A stretch of DNA of 64,000 nt from Streptomyces sp. YIM 130001 (lineage in GTDB: Bacteria; Actinomycetota; Actinomycetes; Streptomycetales; Streptomycetaceae), in assembly GCF_003574445.1 (NCBI RefSeq), contig NZ_KZ984560.1:124001-188000 (forward strand), read 5' to 3'. Both the position numbers and the translations under genes were made by a program. Below the pieces are notes generated by a model, which was given only the letters and a program-made list of their open reading frames with translations, was not told the origin of the DNA and did not search any database. This document shows, one piece after another, positions 54,885-64,000 of the stretch. Position 1 is the stretch's first letter. Each line of letters opens with the position of its first letter.

Positions 54885-55817
54885 ATGCCATCGCACGAGC
54901 ACGAGCCCCAGCCCCAGCCCCGTCCGGGCTCCGCACCGCCCGACGCCCGCCCCTCCACCGTCACGGTACTGGGGCTCGGTCCGATGGGCCGGGCGCTCGC
55001 GGCCGCCTTCCTGGACGCCGGCCTCGACGTCACCGTCTGGAACCGGACACCGGGCCGTGACCGCGAGCTCGTCGAGCGCGGAGCGACCGGGGCGGACAGC
55101 GCGGAGGCAGCGGTCGCGGCGAGCGGGCTGACCGTCGTCTGCGTGGTCGACTACGACGCCGCGGACGCCGTGCTGCGCCGCGCCCCGGTCGCCGACGCGC
55201 TGAAGGGCCGTACGGTCGTCAATCTCTGCGCCGACACCCCGGGCCGGGCACGGGACACCGCCGTCTGGGCGGCCGAGCACGGTGTGCGCTACCTGGACGG
55301 CGCGATCATGACACCGACCACGACCATCGGAACGCCGCACGCCGTGTTCCTGCACAGCGGCCCCCGCGAGCTCTACGACGAGCACCGCGCCGTCCTCGAC
55401 CTCCTCGGCGGCACCCACACCCACCTCGGCACCGACATCGGCCGGGCGGCGGCGTACGACGTGGCGCTGCTCGACATCTTCTGGACCGCGATGTCCGGGT
55501 ACGCCCACGCGCTGGCGCTCGCGAAGGCGGAGGGGGTGAGCGCGCGCGAGCTGGCCCCGTTCGCCCAGGGCATCGGTGCGATCCTGCCGCCGCTCTTCGA
55601 GGAGCTGGCGACGGACGTCGACGACGGCTCCTTCTCCGGCGAGGGCAACCCGATCACCTCGGCGGTGTCGACCATGGCGCACGTCGTGAGCCTGTCCGAG
55701 GCCCACGGCATCGACGCGGCCGTGATGCGTGCCGCGGAGGGCCAGGCCCGGCGGGCGATCGGCCGAGGCCACGCCACGGACGGGTTCAGCCGCGTCACGC
55801 AGATCGTGGCTCGCTGA
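54885..55817 (+). CDS. Imine reductase/beta-hydroxyacid dehydrogenase-like oxidoreductase
   Basis: 310 residues from ATG 54885. After a Pro/Gln-rich leader (1-25), the NAD(P) Rossmann domain begins VTVLGLGPMGRALAAAFLDAG, then VTVWNRTPGRDRELVERGA (NRT favours NADPH). The central substrate region has GAIMTPTTTIGTPHAVFLHSG, and the dimerising C-domain follows. The Lys of beta-hydroxyacid dehydrogenases is not in its usual place (LGTDIGRAAAYDVALLDIFW), which points to the imine-reductase-type branch. The real substrate is unknown. Divergent from the HxlR regulator. Confidence 0.87.
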   Translation: MPSHEHEPQPQPRPGSAPPDARPSTVTVLGLGPMGRALAAAFLDAGLDVTVWNRTPGRDRELVERGATGADSAEAAVAASGLTVVCVVDYDAADAVLRRAPVADALKGRTVVNLCADTPGRARDTAVWAAEHGVRYLDGAIMTPTTTIGTPHAVFLHSGPRELYDEHRAVLDLLGGTHTHLGTDIGRAAAYDVALLDIFWTAMSGYAHALALAKAEGVSARELAPFAQGIGAILPPLFEELATDVDDGSFSGEGNPITSAVSTMAHVVSLSEAHGIDAAVMRAAEGQARRAIGRGHATDGFSRVTQIVAR

Positions 55818-56013
55818 CCTCCGGACCGCCCCGGAACCCCGTCCCGAGCCCCTCTCCCCTTCGATCACGAATCGAGAAGCGCACCCCACCCGTGCCCGCA
55901 TACCGTGTGGAGCACGGGCAGCACCACGCGCCCGCGGCGCCGTCCAGGCGCCGCGGGGGCCCGGGGACACGTCCGCGAGCGCGGACCGCACGACACAGGG
56001 AGAGACAACGCGC

Positions 56014-58413
<2,400 letters not shown>

Positions 58414-58476
58414 ACCCGCACGACCGCCGCGGTCCCCGGGGGAGCTCGCCTCGGGACCGTATCCGTGCGGCAGGAG

Positions 58477-58926
58477 TCAGTTGCGGGGCTCCGGGGCCGG
58501 TGCGAGTCCGTCCGCGACCAGCCCCGCGAGGACCGCCTGACCGAGTGCCTGGACGGCGGACTGCGGGCGGACCATGACCGTGAACTCCTTGATGAGGCCT
58601 GCCTCGTCGAACTGGAGCAGGTCCATGCCGTGGATCTGTTTCCCTTCCACCGTCGCCCTGAAGATCAGGATCTCCGACGGCGTCGTACTGCCGTCGTGGC
58701 TCGTCTCCGCGGAGCCCTCGAACTCGCCGACGTACCGGAAGTCCTCGAAGGTGCGAAGCAGTACGCCGAAGAGGCCGAGCACGGCCGGCCTGCCGTCGAA
58801 CGGGGTGAACTTCACCGGGCTGTAGAGCCGCACGTCCTCGGTGAACAGGTCCTCGAGCGCGCCGAGTTCCCGCTTCTCGACCGCGGTGCGGAAACGCGCG
58901 GCGGTGGTCCTGGCGCTGTCGTCCAT
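58477..58926 (-). CDS. SnoaL/NTF2-like protein
   Basis: 149 residues from ATG 58926. NTF2-like cone domain: ARTTAARFRTAVEKRELGALEDLFTEDVRLYSPVKFTPFDGRPAVLGLFGVLL, then FRYVGEFEG, GKQIHGMDLLQFDEAGLIKEFTVMVRP. The YSPVKF...F(D)GR and HGMDLLQFD elements match a subgroup commonly called nuclear transport factor 2 family. The His-Gly-Met-Asp pocket could be catalytic but this is a guess. It is divergent from a PadR gene across a region with an operator-like inverted repeat, so PadR control is likely. Confidence 0.88.
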   Translation of the reverse strand: MDDSARTTAARFRTAVEKRELGALEDLFTEDVRLYSPVKFTPFDGRPAVLGLFGVLLRTFEDFRYVGEFEGSAETSHDGSTTPSEILIFRATVEGKQIHGMDLLQFDEAGLIKEFTVMVRPQSAVQALGQAVLAGLVADGLAPAPEPRN

Positions 58927-59019
58927 GATCCGGTTCTCCCTCGCTCGTGCTTGGCGTGCCCGTACTCGCTACGGGGTGCCCGTACTCGGCGGGCCCGTGC
59001 TTGGCTCGTACGCGGCTTG

Positions 59020-59053
59020 TACTCAAGGAATTGAATAGTCAGATTCTTGAGTA
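59020..59053. promoter_or_regulatory. Operator-like inverted repeat in the SnoaL/PadR divergent region
   Basis: TACTCAAGGAATTGA (59020-59034) and TCAGATTCTTGAGTA (59039-59053) are inverted around ATAG and match at 12 of 15 positions. AT-rich, centred between the two starts. Confidence 0.65.
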
Positions 59054-59125
59054 TGATGCATGGGAAGGCCCGGAAGGGAAAGGGCCCGCGTCACCGAGCA
59101 CACCCCGACACCGAGGAGCCGCCCG

Positions 59126-59695
59126 ATGGCCCTGCGACATGCCGTGCTCGCGGCACTCGTCGACGGCGAGTTCAGCGGATACCAGCTGGCCAAGGCGTTC
59201 GACATCGGCGTCGCGAACTTCTGGCACGCCCTGCCCCAGCAGCTCTACGCCGAGCTGACCAAGCTGGAGAAGGAAGGCCTGGTCACCGGCCGGCAGGTGG
59301 TCCAGGAGACCCGGCCCAACAAGCGCGTCTTCCGGGTCACCGACACCGGTCTCGCCGAGTTGGAGAGCTTCGCCGAGGCCGCGGCGAAGCCCTCGTTCAT
59401 CCGCGACGACCTGCTCGTCAAGATCTACGCGGCCGACCGCATCGACAGCGGCACCCTCATCGAGCAGCTGGCGGAACGGGCGTCCGCCGCCGAGGCCAAG
59501 GCCGCCCTTCTGAACTCGCTGCTCCTGCAGATGCGCGGCGCCCAGGACGAGGACGAGTTCCTGCGCTCCGGTCCCCGCATCGGCCCCTACCTGACCTGCC
59601 TGCGCGGCCTCGCCTTCGAACGCGAGCACCGCGACTGGTGCCTGCGGACCGCCGCGGTCCTGAGCGAGAGGCGGACGACCCGTGCCGAACACTGA
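59126..59695 (+). CDS. PadR-family regulator
   Basis: 189 residues from ATG 59126, with GAGGAG eight bases upstream; an in-frame start at 59060 would include the promoter and is rejected. The winged helix (about 1-85) reads ALRHAVLAALVDGEFSGYQLAKAFDI, FWHALPQQLYAELTKLEKEGLVTGRQV, PNKRVFRVTDTGLAEL. The long C-terminal helical domain (about 90-189) makes it a PadR-s1/Vir-type protein. PadR repressors release DNA on binding phenolics or other toxicants. It overlaps the GDSL gene by 14 bases. Confidence 0.92.
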   Translation: MALRHAVLAALVDGEFSGYQLAKAFDIGVANFWHALPQQLYAELTKLEKEGLVTGRQVVQETRPNKRVFRVTDTGLAELESFAEAAAKPSFIRDDLLVKIYAADRIDSGTLIEQLAERASAAEAKAALLNSLLLQMRGAQDEDEFLRSGPRIGPYLTCLRGLAFEREHRDWCLRTAAVLSERRTTRAEH

Positions 59696-60461
59696 CTACC
59701 TGCGCTACGTCGCCCTCGGAGACAGCCAGACCGAAGGGCTCGGCGACGGCGACGAGACCACCGGCCTGCGCGGCTGGGCCGACCGCCTGGCCGAACACCT
59801 AGCCGCCACCAACCCCGGTCTGCAGTACGCGAACCTGGCCGTACGAGGACGGGTCGCGGCCCAGATCCGCGCGGAGCAGCTCGGTCCGGCTCTCGACCTG
59901 CGTCCCGACCTCGCGAGTGTCGTCGCCGGGGTGAACGACCTGCTGCGCCCCCGGTTCGACGCGGCCGAGGTGGTCGGGCAGGTGGAGGAGATGTTCGCCG
60001 CCCTGACCGGTGCAGGGGCCCGGGTGGTGACCCTGACCTTCCCCGACGTGACGCGCATCGCGCCGCTGGCCCGGCCGGTGCGCTCCCGGGTCCTGGACTA
60101 CAACGCCCACGTCCGCGCGGCCGCCGCCCGCCACGGGGTCCTGGTCGCCGAGACCGCGCTGCATCCCGCCGCCGCCGACCGGCGGCTGTGGAGCCCGGAC
60201 CGCCTGCACCCGGGCCCGCTCGGCCACGAGCGGATCGCCGCGGCAGCCGCGCACGCGCTCGGCCTGCCCGGCAGCGACGACTCCTGGACCCTGCCGCTGC
60301 CGCCACTGCCGGCGCCTGCGGCACGGCAGGTGGTGGCGGCGGAGCTGCGGTGGGTGGCGACGTTCCTCGGGCCTTGGCTGGGGCGGCGGGTACGCGGCCG
60401 CTCCTCCGGCGACGACCTCCTCGCGAAGCGTCCGCAGCTGCTGCCGATGGACGTTCGCTAG
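59682..60461 (+). CDS. SGNH/GDSL hydrolase
   Basis: 259 residues from GTG 59682. Block I is YVALGDSQTEGLGD (catalytic Ser in GDSQ), block II has Gly in ANLAVRGR, block III is VAGVNDLL (GxND), and block V is SPDRLHPGPLGHERIA (DxxH). The full SGNH set is present, so it should be an esterase, lipase or acyltransferase. There is no signal peptide, so it acts in the cytoplasm. It is co-translated with the PadR regulator; possible substrate esters may be the PadR effector (inference). The C-terminal 45 residues after the DxxH motif are an Arg/Pro-rich helical tail. Confidence 0.9.
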   Translation: MPNTDYLRYVALGDSQTEGLGDGDETTGLRGWADRLAEHLAATNPGLQYANLAVRGRVAAQIRAEQLGPALDLRPDLASVVAGVNDLLRPRFDAAEVVGQVEEMFAALTGAGARVVTLTFPDVTRIAPLARPVRSRVLDYNAHVRAAAARHGVLVAETALHPAAADRRLWSPDRLHPGPLGHERIAAAAAHALGLPGSDDSWTLPLPPLPAPAARQVVAAELRWVATFLGPWLGRRVRGRSSGDDLLAKRPQLLPMDVR

Positions 60462-60486
60462 GTCGGGACCTGCGGGGCGGCCCGGG

Positions 60487-60993
60487 TCAGGTCCGGTCCG
60501 CAGCTCTCGCCTCGGCCCAAGTGGCGCTCTGGAGAAAGTAGTTGTCGTAGATCTCCTGGACCTCGAGCAGGCTCTCCGGGGTGACCTCGCCCAGTGCGAT
60601 GCGCTGCAAGTGGCGGAAGTACTCGAAGCGTTCGACACCCGGGGTGATCACGATCAGCAGGTCGGCATCGCAGCCGGGGGCGGCGGCGAAGGCGTGCGGC
60701 AGGCCCGGCGGCACCACGACGAGGTTCCCGCGCTCGGCCGTGACGACCTCGTCGCCGGCGAGCAACTGGGCCTCGCCGTCGAGGAGGTAGAACATCTCGG
60801 CGGAGTTCTCGTGCCGGTGCGGGCTCGCCCCGTCCGCACCGCCCTCGAGGGTGACCCGCTGAGTGGAGAGCGCGCCTCCTGTCGCACTGCTGTCGGCCAG
60901 CAGCCGGACAGTGGTGGGCGCGCGTCCGATCACCTCCGCATCGCTCGAGCGGACGATCACGGACGCATCGAAGTCCGGAACCACCAGTGACAT
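60487..60993 (-). CDS. Cupin-domain protein
   Basis: 168 residues from ATG 60993, after AAGGGAG. One cupin barrel: motif 1 SPHRHENSAEMFYLLDGEAQLLAG (HxH-x4-E metal ligands with G) and motif 2 LVVVPPGLPHAFAAAPG (P-x2-H). The ADLLIVITPGVERFEYFRHLQRIALG and SLLEVQEIYDNYFLQS stretches are a C-terminal helical addition seen in cupins of small-molecule metabolism. It is probably a metal-binding dioxygenase, isomerase or sensor; the reaction is unknown. Convergent with the GDSL gene (25 bp between stops). Confidence 0.88.
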   Translation of the reverse strand: MSLVVPDFDASVIVRSSDAEVIGRAPTTVRLLADSSATGGALSTQRVTLEGGADGASPHRHENSAEMFYLLDGEAQLLAGDEVVTAERGNLVVVPPGLPHAFAAAPGCDADLLIVITPGVERFEYFRHLQRIALGEVTPESLLEVQEIYDNYFLQSATWAEARAADRT

Positions 60994-61037
60994 ATCGGCT
61001 CGTACTCCCTTCTGTTGCCGCACGCCCTCACGTGCGC

Positions 61038-61289
61038 TCACTCGGCGGCCGGGGGCCCCAGCAGAGTCCACAGATGGCCGCAGGCCGCGGCCTGTGTGGC
61101 GTGTTCGGCGACGGGCTGGTGGGTGCCGCGTTCGTAGACGCCGGTTTCCCAGCCGCCGTCCGGCAAGGATCGGAGGTAGACGAAATCGGTTGGAGTGGGG
61201 GCGGGTTCATGGACGCCCTCGATCCAGTAGTGCCCGGCGGGCACCCCGGCCTCCCGGAGTGCCCGCGCGAGTGTGCCGCGGTCGGTCAT
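61038..61289 (-). CDS. Small protein downstream of the TNT-domain gene, possible immunity protein
   Basis: 83 residues from ATG 61289 (MTDRGTLARALREAG). Compact alpha/beta prediction: RALREAGVPAGHYWIEGVHE, TDFVYLRSLPDGGWETGVYERG, EHATQAAACGHLWTLL. No signal peptide. It begins 40 bp after the stop of the secreted TNT-domain gene and is on the same strand, the position in which immunity proteins of NAD-degrading toxins are usually encoded. In mycobacteria the TNT antitoxin IFT is cytosolic; I see no clear IFT motif. Immunity is therefore a positional inference only. Confidence 0.6.
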   Translation of the reverse strand: MTDRGTLARALREAGVPAGHYWIEGVHEPAPTPTDFVYLRSLPDGGWETGVYERGTHQPVAEHATQAAACGHLWTLLGPPAAE

Positions 61290-61329
61290 GACGTGCTGCA
61301 GCGCTCGGCCCCGCGGCGGACGGCGACGG

Positions 61330-62007
61330 TCATGCGGTGGGTACGCGGGTGAGGTAGCCGTGCTCGAGCAGCCACTTGACGTTGAGCCGCTCGCCGTCGC
61401 CCGGGTCGAGGAAGGCCGCGTCGAGCTTGATCTGCCGACCGCCGCCCGGCTGCTCGAACCAGGGCGCGATGGAGCCCTCCCAGACAACGAACGGCCGGGT
61501 CACCCGGTACACGTGATAGTCGCAAGGGAAGCCCGCCTCCCGGGTGTTGAGGTTCTGCGGCGGCAGCGCGCGCTTCGCGTACGGGTCGCCGGCCGGCGCG
61601 AGGTAGCCACCGTACTCGGAGCCGAAGCGGTCCAGGCGCTCGCCGGGCGCGAGGACCTCGGGTGCCTTGTCCACAGTGCCGTTGACCTCGGCGAAGCCGT
61701 CGTTCGGCGGGTACTTCCAGCCACCGCCGGCGGCCGGACCCTCCCAGTACTTGTCGAGGAACGCCGCGGACGACAGACCGCCGGTGCGGTCGTAGCGGTC
61801 GACCAGCGGACCGACCGGCCGCTGCCACTTCTCCGGCAGCCGCTCCGGACCGAGCCGCTGATCGCCCTCGAACTCGCCCGTGCAGAAGGGCGCGGGGGCG
61901 GACGTGGACTCGGCGGCATCGACGGCCGGGGCCGCCGCGAGAGTCGCGGCCACGCCCAGGGTGGCGAGTACGGCGCGGATCCTCAGGTCGGTACGCGGCT
62001 GGTTCAC
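61330..62007 (-). CDS. Secreted TNT-domain (NAD glycohydrolase-like) protein
   Basis: 225 residues from ATG 62007. The signal peptide spans about 1-32 (IRAVLATLGVAATLAAAPAVDA). The middle region is AAFLDKYWEGPAAGGGWKYPPNDGF. The TNT domain (about 115-222) has LDRFGSEYGGYLAPAGDPYAKRALPP, YHVYRVTRPFVVWEGSIAPWFEQPGGGRQIKL and LNVKWLLEHGYL; the Arg-Phe-Gly, YGG and Gln elements are the NAD-binding and catalytic positions of the tuberculosis necrotizing toxin family. It would hydrolyse NAD or NADP in a target cell or outside the producer. There is one Cys pair (in PFCTGEF and FPCDYH). The domain call is strong by pattern; activity is inferred. Confidence 0.88.
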   Translation of the reverse strand: MNQPRTDLRIRAVLATLGVAATLAAAPAVDAAESTSAPAPFCTGEFEGDQRLGPERLPEKWQRPVGPLVDRYDRTGGLSSAAFLDKYWEGPAAGGGWKYPPNDGFAEVNGTVDKAPEVLAPGERLDRFGSEYGGYLAPAGDPYAKRALPPQNLNTREAGFPCDYHVYRVTRPFVVWEGSIAPWFEQPGGGRQIKLDAAFLDPGDGERLNVKWLLEHGYLTRVPTA

Positions 62008-62170
62008 TCAGGTCTCCTCATCAGGGCTGGGTGCGCGCACGCAGGGGCAGGCGCGCGAGCACACAGTAATGAATCGACCACGCACAGCAGTGATCGCTGG
62101 TTGGCGGCGCGGCGCCGACGCGGAGTGCGGGGTACGCGGTGCGCCGGGGTGACCATGTGACGGTTCGTCC

Positions 62171-62977
62171 ATGACCCCAGCGCACAGCGGCACATCCGGC
62201 GGAGTGGGAAGCGGAACGGACATCGAGGTGCCCGGCGGCGAGGAACCGGGCTCCGGCAGAGGGCTGACCCTCGCGTCAGCCGCACTCCTCTTCCTCCTCC
62301 TGCGCCTGTTCGCCGTCTCCGACTACGACTGGCACACCGCCTTCGCCGTACTGCACACCATCGACCTGGGCGACAGCATGGGCATCGTGGTCAGCACCCT
62401 GATGGCCAACTCCCTTGCGGCCTGCGTCTTTCTGGCCCTGCTGCTCCCGGTCTCGGTGCTGCGGGTGACCGACGGCATGCGTGGCACCGTCGCGGCGCGG
62501 CGACGTCAGGCGGCGCGCGGTTCGCGGGGGCGTGACACCGTGCCGCCGGCCGAACTACGGCGCGAGCGGCCCGACTTGACGGCCGCCGTGCTCCTGGCGA
62601 TCACCCTGGTCGCGGTCATCACCTACGTACGCAGCTTCGACGCCTGGTGGCTGCCCGTACTCGCCTGCGCGGTCGCGGCGCTCCTGTTCGCCCTGGCGTA
62701 CGGCGCCCGCGCGGGCGCAAGGCCGCGACAGGCCGCGCTCTGGGCGAGCCACCATCTGGGCGCGCTGATCGTCCTGGGGATGCTGCTCGGCGCGGCCACA
62801 CTCAGTACGCCGTGGGTCCCCCTGGAGCGCATCGGCGTACGCGGCGAGCAGCCCGTACGCGGCTACGTCCTGGAAGCGGAACCGGGCTTCGTCAAGCTGC
62901 TCACGGCCGAGAACCGCCACTTCCGCATCGTCCCGGACGTCCGGGTGACTTCGCGGGTGGAGCTTGGGGGGCACTGA
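62171..62977 (+). CDS. Multi-helix membrane protein, unknown function
   Basis: 268 residues from ATG 62171. A Gly/Ser-rich N-terminus (1-30) precedes membrane helices at about 32-48 (LTLASAALLFLLLRLFAVS), 72-98 (GIVVSTLMANSLAACVFLALLLPVSVLRV), 136-155 (LTAAVLLAITLVAVITYVRSF), 156-175 and 188-205 (LGALIVLGMLLGAATLSTP). An Arg-rich cytoplasmic loop (about 105-132) lies between the second and third. The C-terminal 55 residues are a soluble beta-type domain (GYVLEAEPGFVKLLTAENRHFRIVPDVRVTSRVELGG). No family is recognised. It is divergent from the TNT gene and convergent with the GreA-like gene. Confidence 0.82.
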   Translation: MTPAHSGTSGGVGSGTDIEVPGGEEPGSGRGLTLASAALLFLLLRLFAVSDYDWHTAFAVLHTIDLGDSMGIVVSTLMANSLAACVFLALLLPVSVLRVTDGMRGTVAARRRQAARGSRGRDTVPPAELRRERPDLTAAVLLAITLVAVITYVRSFDAWWLPVLACAVAALLFALAYGARAGARPRQAALWASHHLGALIVLGMLLGAATLSTPWVPLERIGVRGEQPVRGYVLEAEPGFVKLLTAENRHFRIVPDVRVTSRVELGGH

Positions 62978-63037
62978 CCGAGGGAGCTGCTCGAGGGGCG
63001 GCTCCGGGGAGGCGGCTCGGGGGCGGGTGACGGCACT

Positions 63038-63075
63038 CGCGCCGGCAGCTCGGGCGTTCCCGAGCTGCCGGCGCG
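63038..63075. terminator. Bidirectional terminator before the GreA-like gene
   Basis: A 17-bp perfect stem (CGCGCCGGCAGCTCGGG with its complement at 63059-63075) has a CGTT tetraloop, between the convergent stops at 62977 and 63135. Confidence 0.85.
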
Positions 63076-63134
63076 TTGCCAGCGCGAGCGGACCACGGCG
63101 GGCGCCGGGCCACCACAGGTCGCCCGTCAGCCGC

Positions 63135-63641
63135 TCACCCCGGCCTCCCTGCGGACGTGTCACCGATGGCCACCACGGTCACCGATGAACGGCCCCCCGG
63201 ACTGCGGTAGTTGACGGTGTCACCGGTGTGTCCGCCGAGCAGCGCCCGGCCCAGCGGGCTGTCGACGGTGACCAGGTCCGGCGTGAGCCCTCCGGCCACC
63301 TCGGTGACCTCGAGCGTCTGCTCCGCGCCGTCCGGGAAACGCACCGTGACCGTACTGCCCACGCCCACCGCCTCGGTCGGCGGCGGACCTTGGGCGACGC
63401 CCTCCTGGAGTCGCCGGGTGAGTTCCTCGATGCGGTTGTCCAGGCGGTCGAGCGCGTCGGCACGCTGGACCTCGTCGGCGGCGTCGCCACGATCGCCGAC
63501 CGCGTCGTCGGAGTCCTCGAGGGTCGCCGCGACCTTCGAGCGTTCCTCGCGAAGGGCGCTCAGCTCCTGCTCCAAGCCCTGCCGGGCCACCTCACTGATC
63601 GGCGCGGGTCCGCCGGTGGCAGGCGTCGGTTCACCGGCCAT
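63135..63641 (-). CDS. GreA/GreB-like elongation factor family protein
   Basis: 168 residues from ATG 63641, after GGGAGGTCC. The N-terminal coiled coil (about 12-85) reads ISEVARQGLEQELSALREERSKVAATLEDSDDAVGDRGDAADEVQRADALDRLDNRIEELTRRLQEG. The acidic tip DDAVGDRGDAAD carries acidic residues like those that GreA inserts into the RNAP active site. The C-terminal FKBP-like domain (about 95-165) reads GVGSTVTVRFPDGAEQTLEVTEVAGG, DLVTVDSPLGRALLGGHTGDTVNY. The main GreA is usually about 165 residues with a different tip, so this is a secondary paralogue that may regulate RNAP or rescue it under stress. Confidence 0.88.
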   Translation of the reverse strand: MAGEPTPATGGPAPISEVARQGLEQELSALREERSKVAATLEDSDDAVGDRGDAADEVQRADALDRLDNRIEELTRRLQEGVAQGPPPTEAVGVGSTVTVRFPDGAEQTLEVTEVAGGLTPDLVTVDSPLGRALLGGHTGDTVNYRSPGGRSSVTVVAIGDTSAGRPG

Positions 63642-63861
63642 ACGGACCTCCCGGTGCCCACGGGCCCGCTTCGTCCTGCGCATCGAGCGGCTCCTGCGCG
63701 TCGGCCGCTTCCTCCGCCCCTGCGACCAGCCCTGCTTCCCGGCGGTCCTCCTCCGTGCGCCTCTCGAGTTCCCGCTCGTCGGGGCGACGGGGCATGCCCC
63801 GTCCGTGACCCGTTTCCGGATCCCCGTCGACGGCCCGGTTCGACTTGTGGTGGTGCCCCAT
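63631..63861 (-). CDS. Small charged protein upstream of the GreA-like gene
   Basis: 76 residues from ATG 63861, with GGGAGCAG upstream. The sequence is His/Lys/Arg-rich at the start (MGHHHKSNRAVDGDPETGHGRGM), then strongly charged (RRPDERELERRTEEDRREAGLVAGAEEAADAQEPLDAQDEAGP) and likely disordered or a single helix. It overlaps the GreA-like gene by 11 bases, so the two are co-translated. No family is known to me. The remaining bases to the window edge (63862-64000) contain its promoter region and no gene. Confidence 0.65.
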   Translation of the reverse strand: MGHHHKSNRAVDGDPETGHGRGMPRRPDERELERRTEEDRREAGLVAGAEEAADAQEPLDAQDEAGPWAPGGPYGR

Positions 63862-64000
63862 GGCTGCTCCCTGCCGGATCAGCCGGCACGGCCGACGATC
63901 CTCGCTGGCCCCCTCGGAGCCGTCCGGGTACCCGGGGAACCCGAGGGGACGGAGACTCTCCCACTGAAACGCGATGCCCCGGACACCGCAACAGGAGCGA

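Noticed and set aside
58430..58459. Terminator after the UvrA-like gene
   Set aside because: The CGGTCCC/GGGACCG arms form only a 7-bp stem with a long loop, too weak to call in this base composition.

Overview
The window is high-GC actinobacterial chromosome, almost certainly Streptomyces. The evidence is GTG/TTG starts, strong third-position G/C bias, a TTA codon confined to an accessory gene, and the gene order msiK ... rlmB-cysS ... ispF-ispD-carD ... phoP-phoR/phoU ... gpmA ... mshA, which I recognise from memory as the conserved Streptomyces core. No rRNA, CRISPR array or replication origin was seen.

Region by region: (a) 1-2142 is a scrapyard at a tRNA-Thr gene. It holds a partial hypothetical gene, a broken gene, a 796-bp block bounded by IS5-type inverted repeats that carries an intact small membrane-protein gene, and the C-terminus of a tyrosine integrase. 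(b) 2311-8949 is a compact nonribosomal peptide operon: free carrier protein, free adenylation protein, and a C-A-PCP-reductase synthetase, predicted to release a short peptide as an aldehyde or alcohol. (c) 9100-36286 is core chromosome. It includes the sugar-importer ATPase MsiK, an rRNA methyltransferase, CysRS, the MEP-pathway enzymes IspD/IspF, CarD, the phosphate regulon (PhoP/PhoR/PhoU with two PHO boxes), phosphoglycerate mutase, mycothiol glycosyltransferase MshA, an NlpC/P60 hydrolase, a receiver-PP2C phosphatase, and a regulator-HbhA-DUF2516 cluster.

(d) 36343-43125 is the most notable part. A complete Tn7-like transposon (36396-42333) carries tnsA, tnsB, tnsC, tniQ and one NmrA-like cargo gene. 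It has 12-bp terminal inverted repeats, arrays of TnsB-type sites and a 5-bp target duplication (CCGGG). It sits inside the remnant of a tnsA gene from a related element. Fragments of a second tniQ and a second right end lie downstream, so one element has inserted into a decayed relative.

(e) 43176-64000 is accessory chromosome made of small regulator-enzyme pairs: NUDIX, aminoglycoside-phosphotransferase-like, nucleotidyltransferase, a MerR-PP2C fusion, an XRE/SDR pair, LysR, SDR, methyltransferase-VOC-RHH, TetR-membrane protein with a clear operator, HxlR/imine-reductase-like, a short UvrA paralogue, SnoaL/PadR/GDSL, cupin, a secreted TNT-domain protein with a possible immunity partner, and a GreA-like factor. 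Several genes are frameshifted: a TerD-domain gene at 24702-26052 and an unknown gene at 44745-45391. Intergenic tandem repeats are frequent here.

All calls come from reading the sequence and translations; no database search was run. Substrate, partner and target assignments are inference unless a motif is cited.
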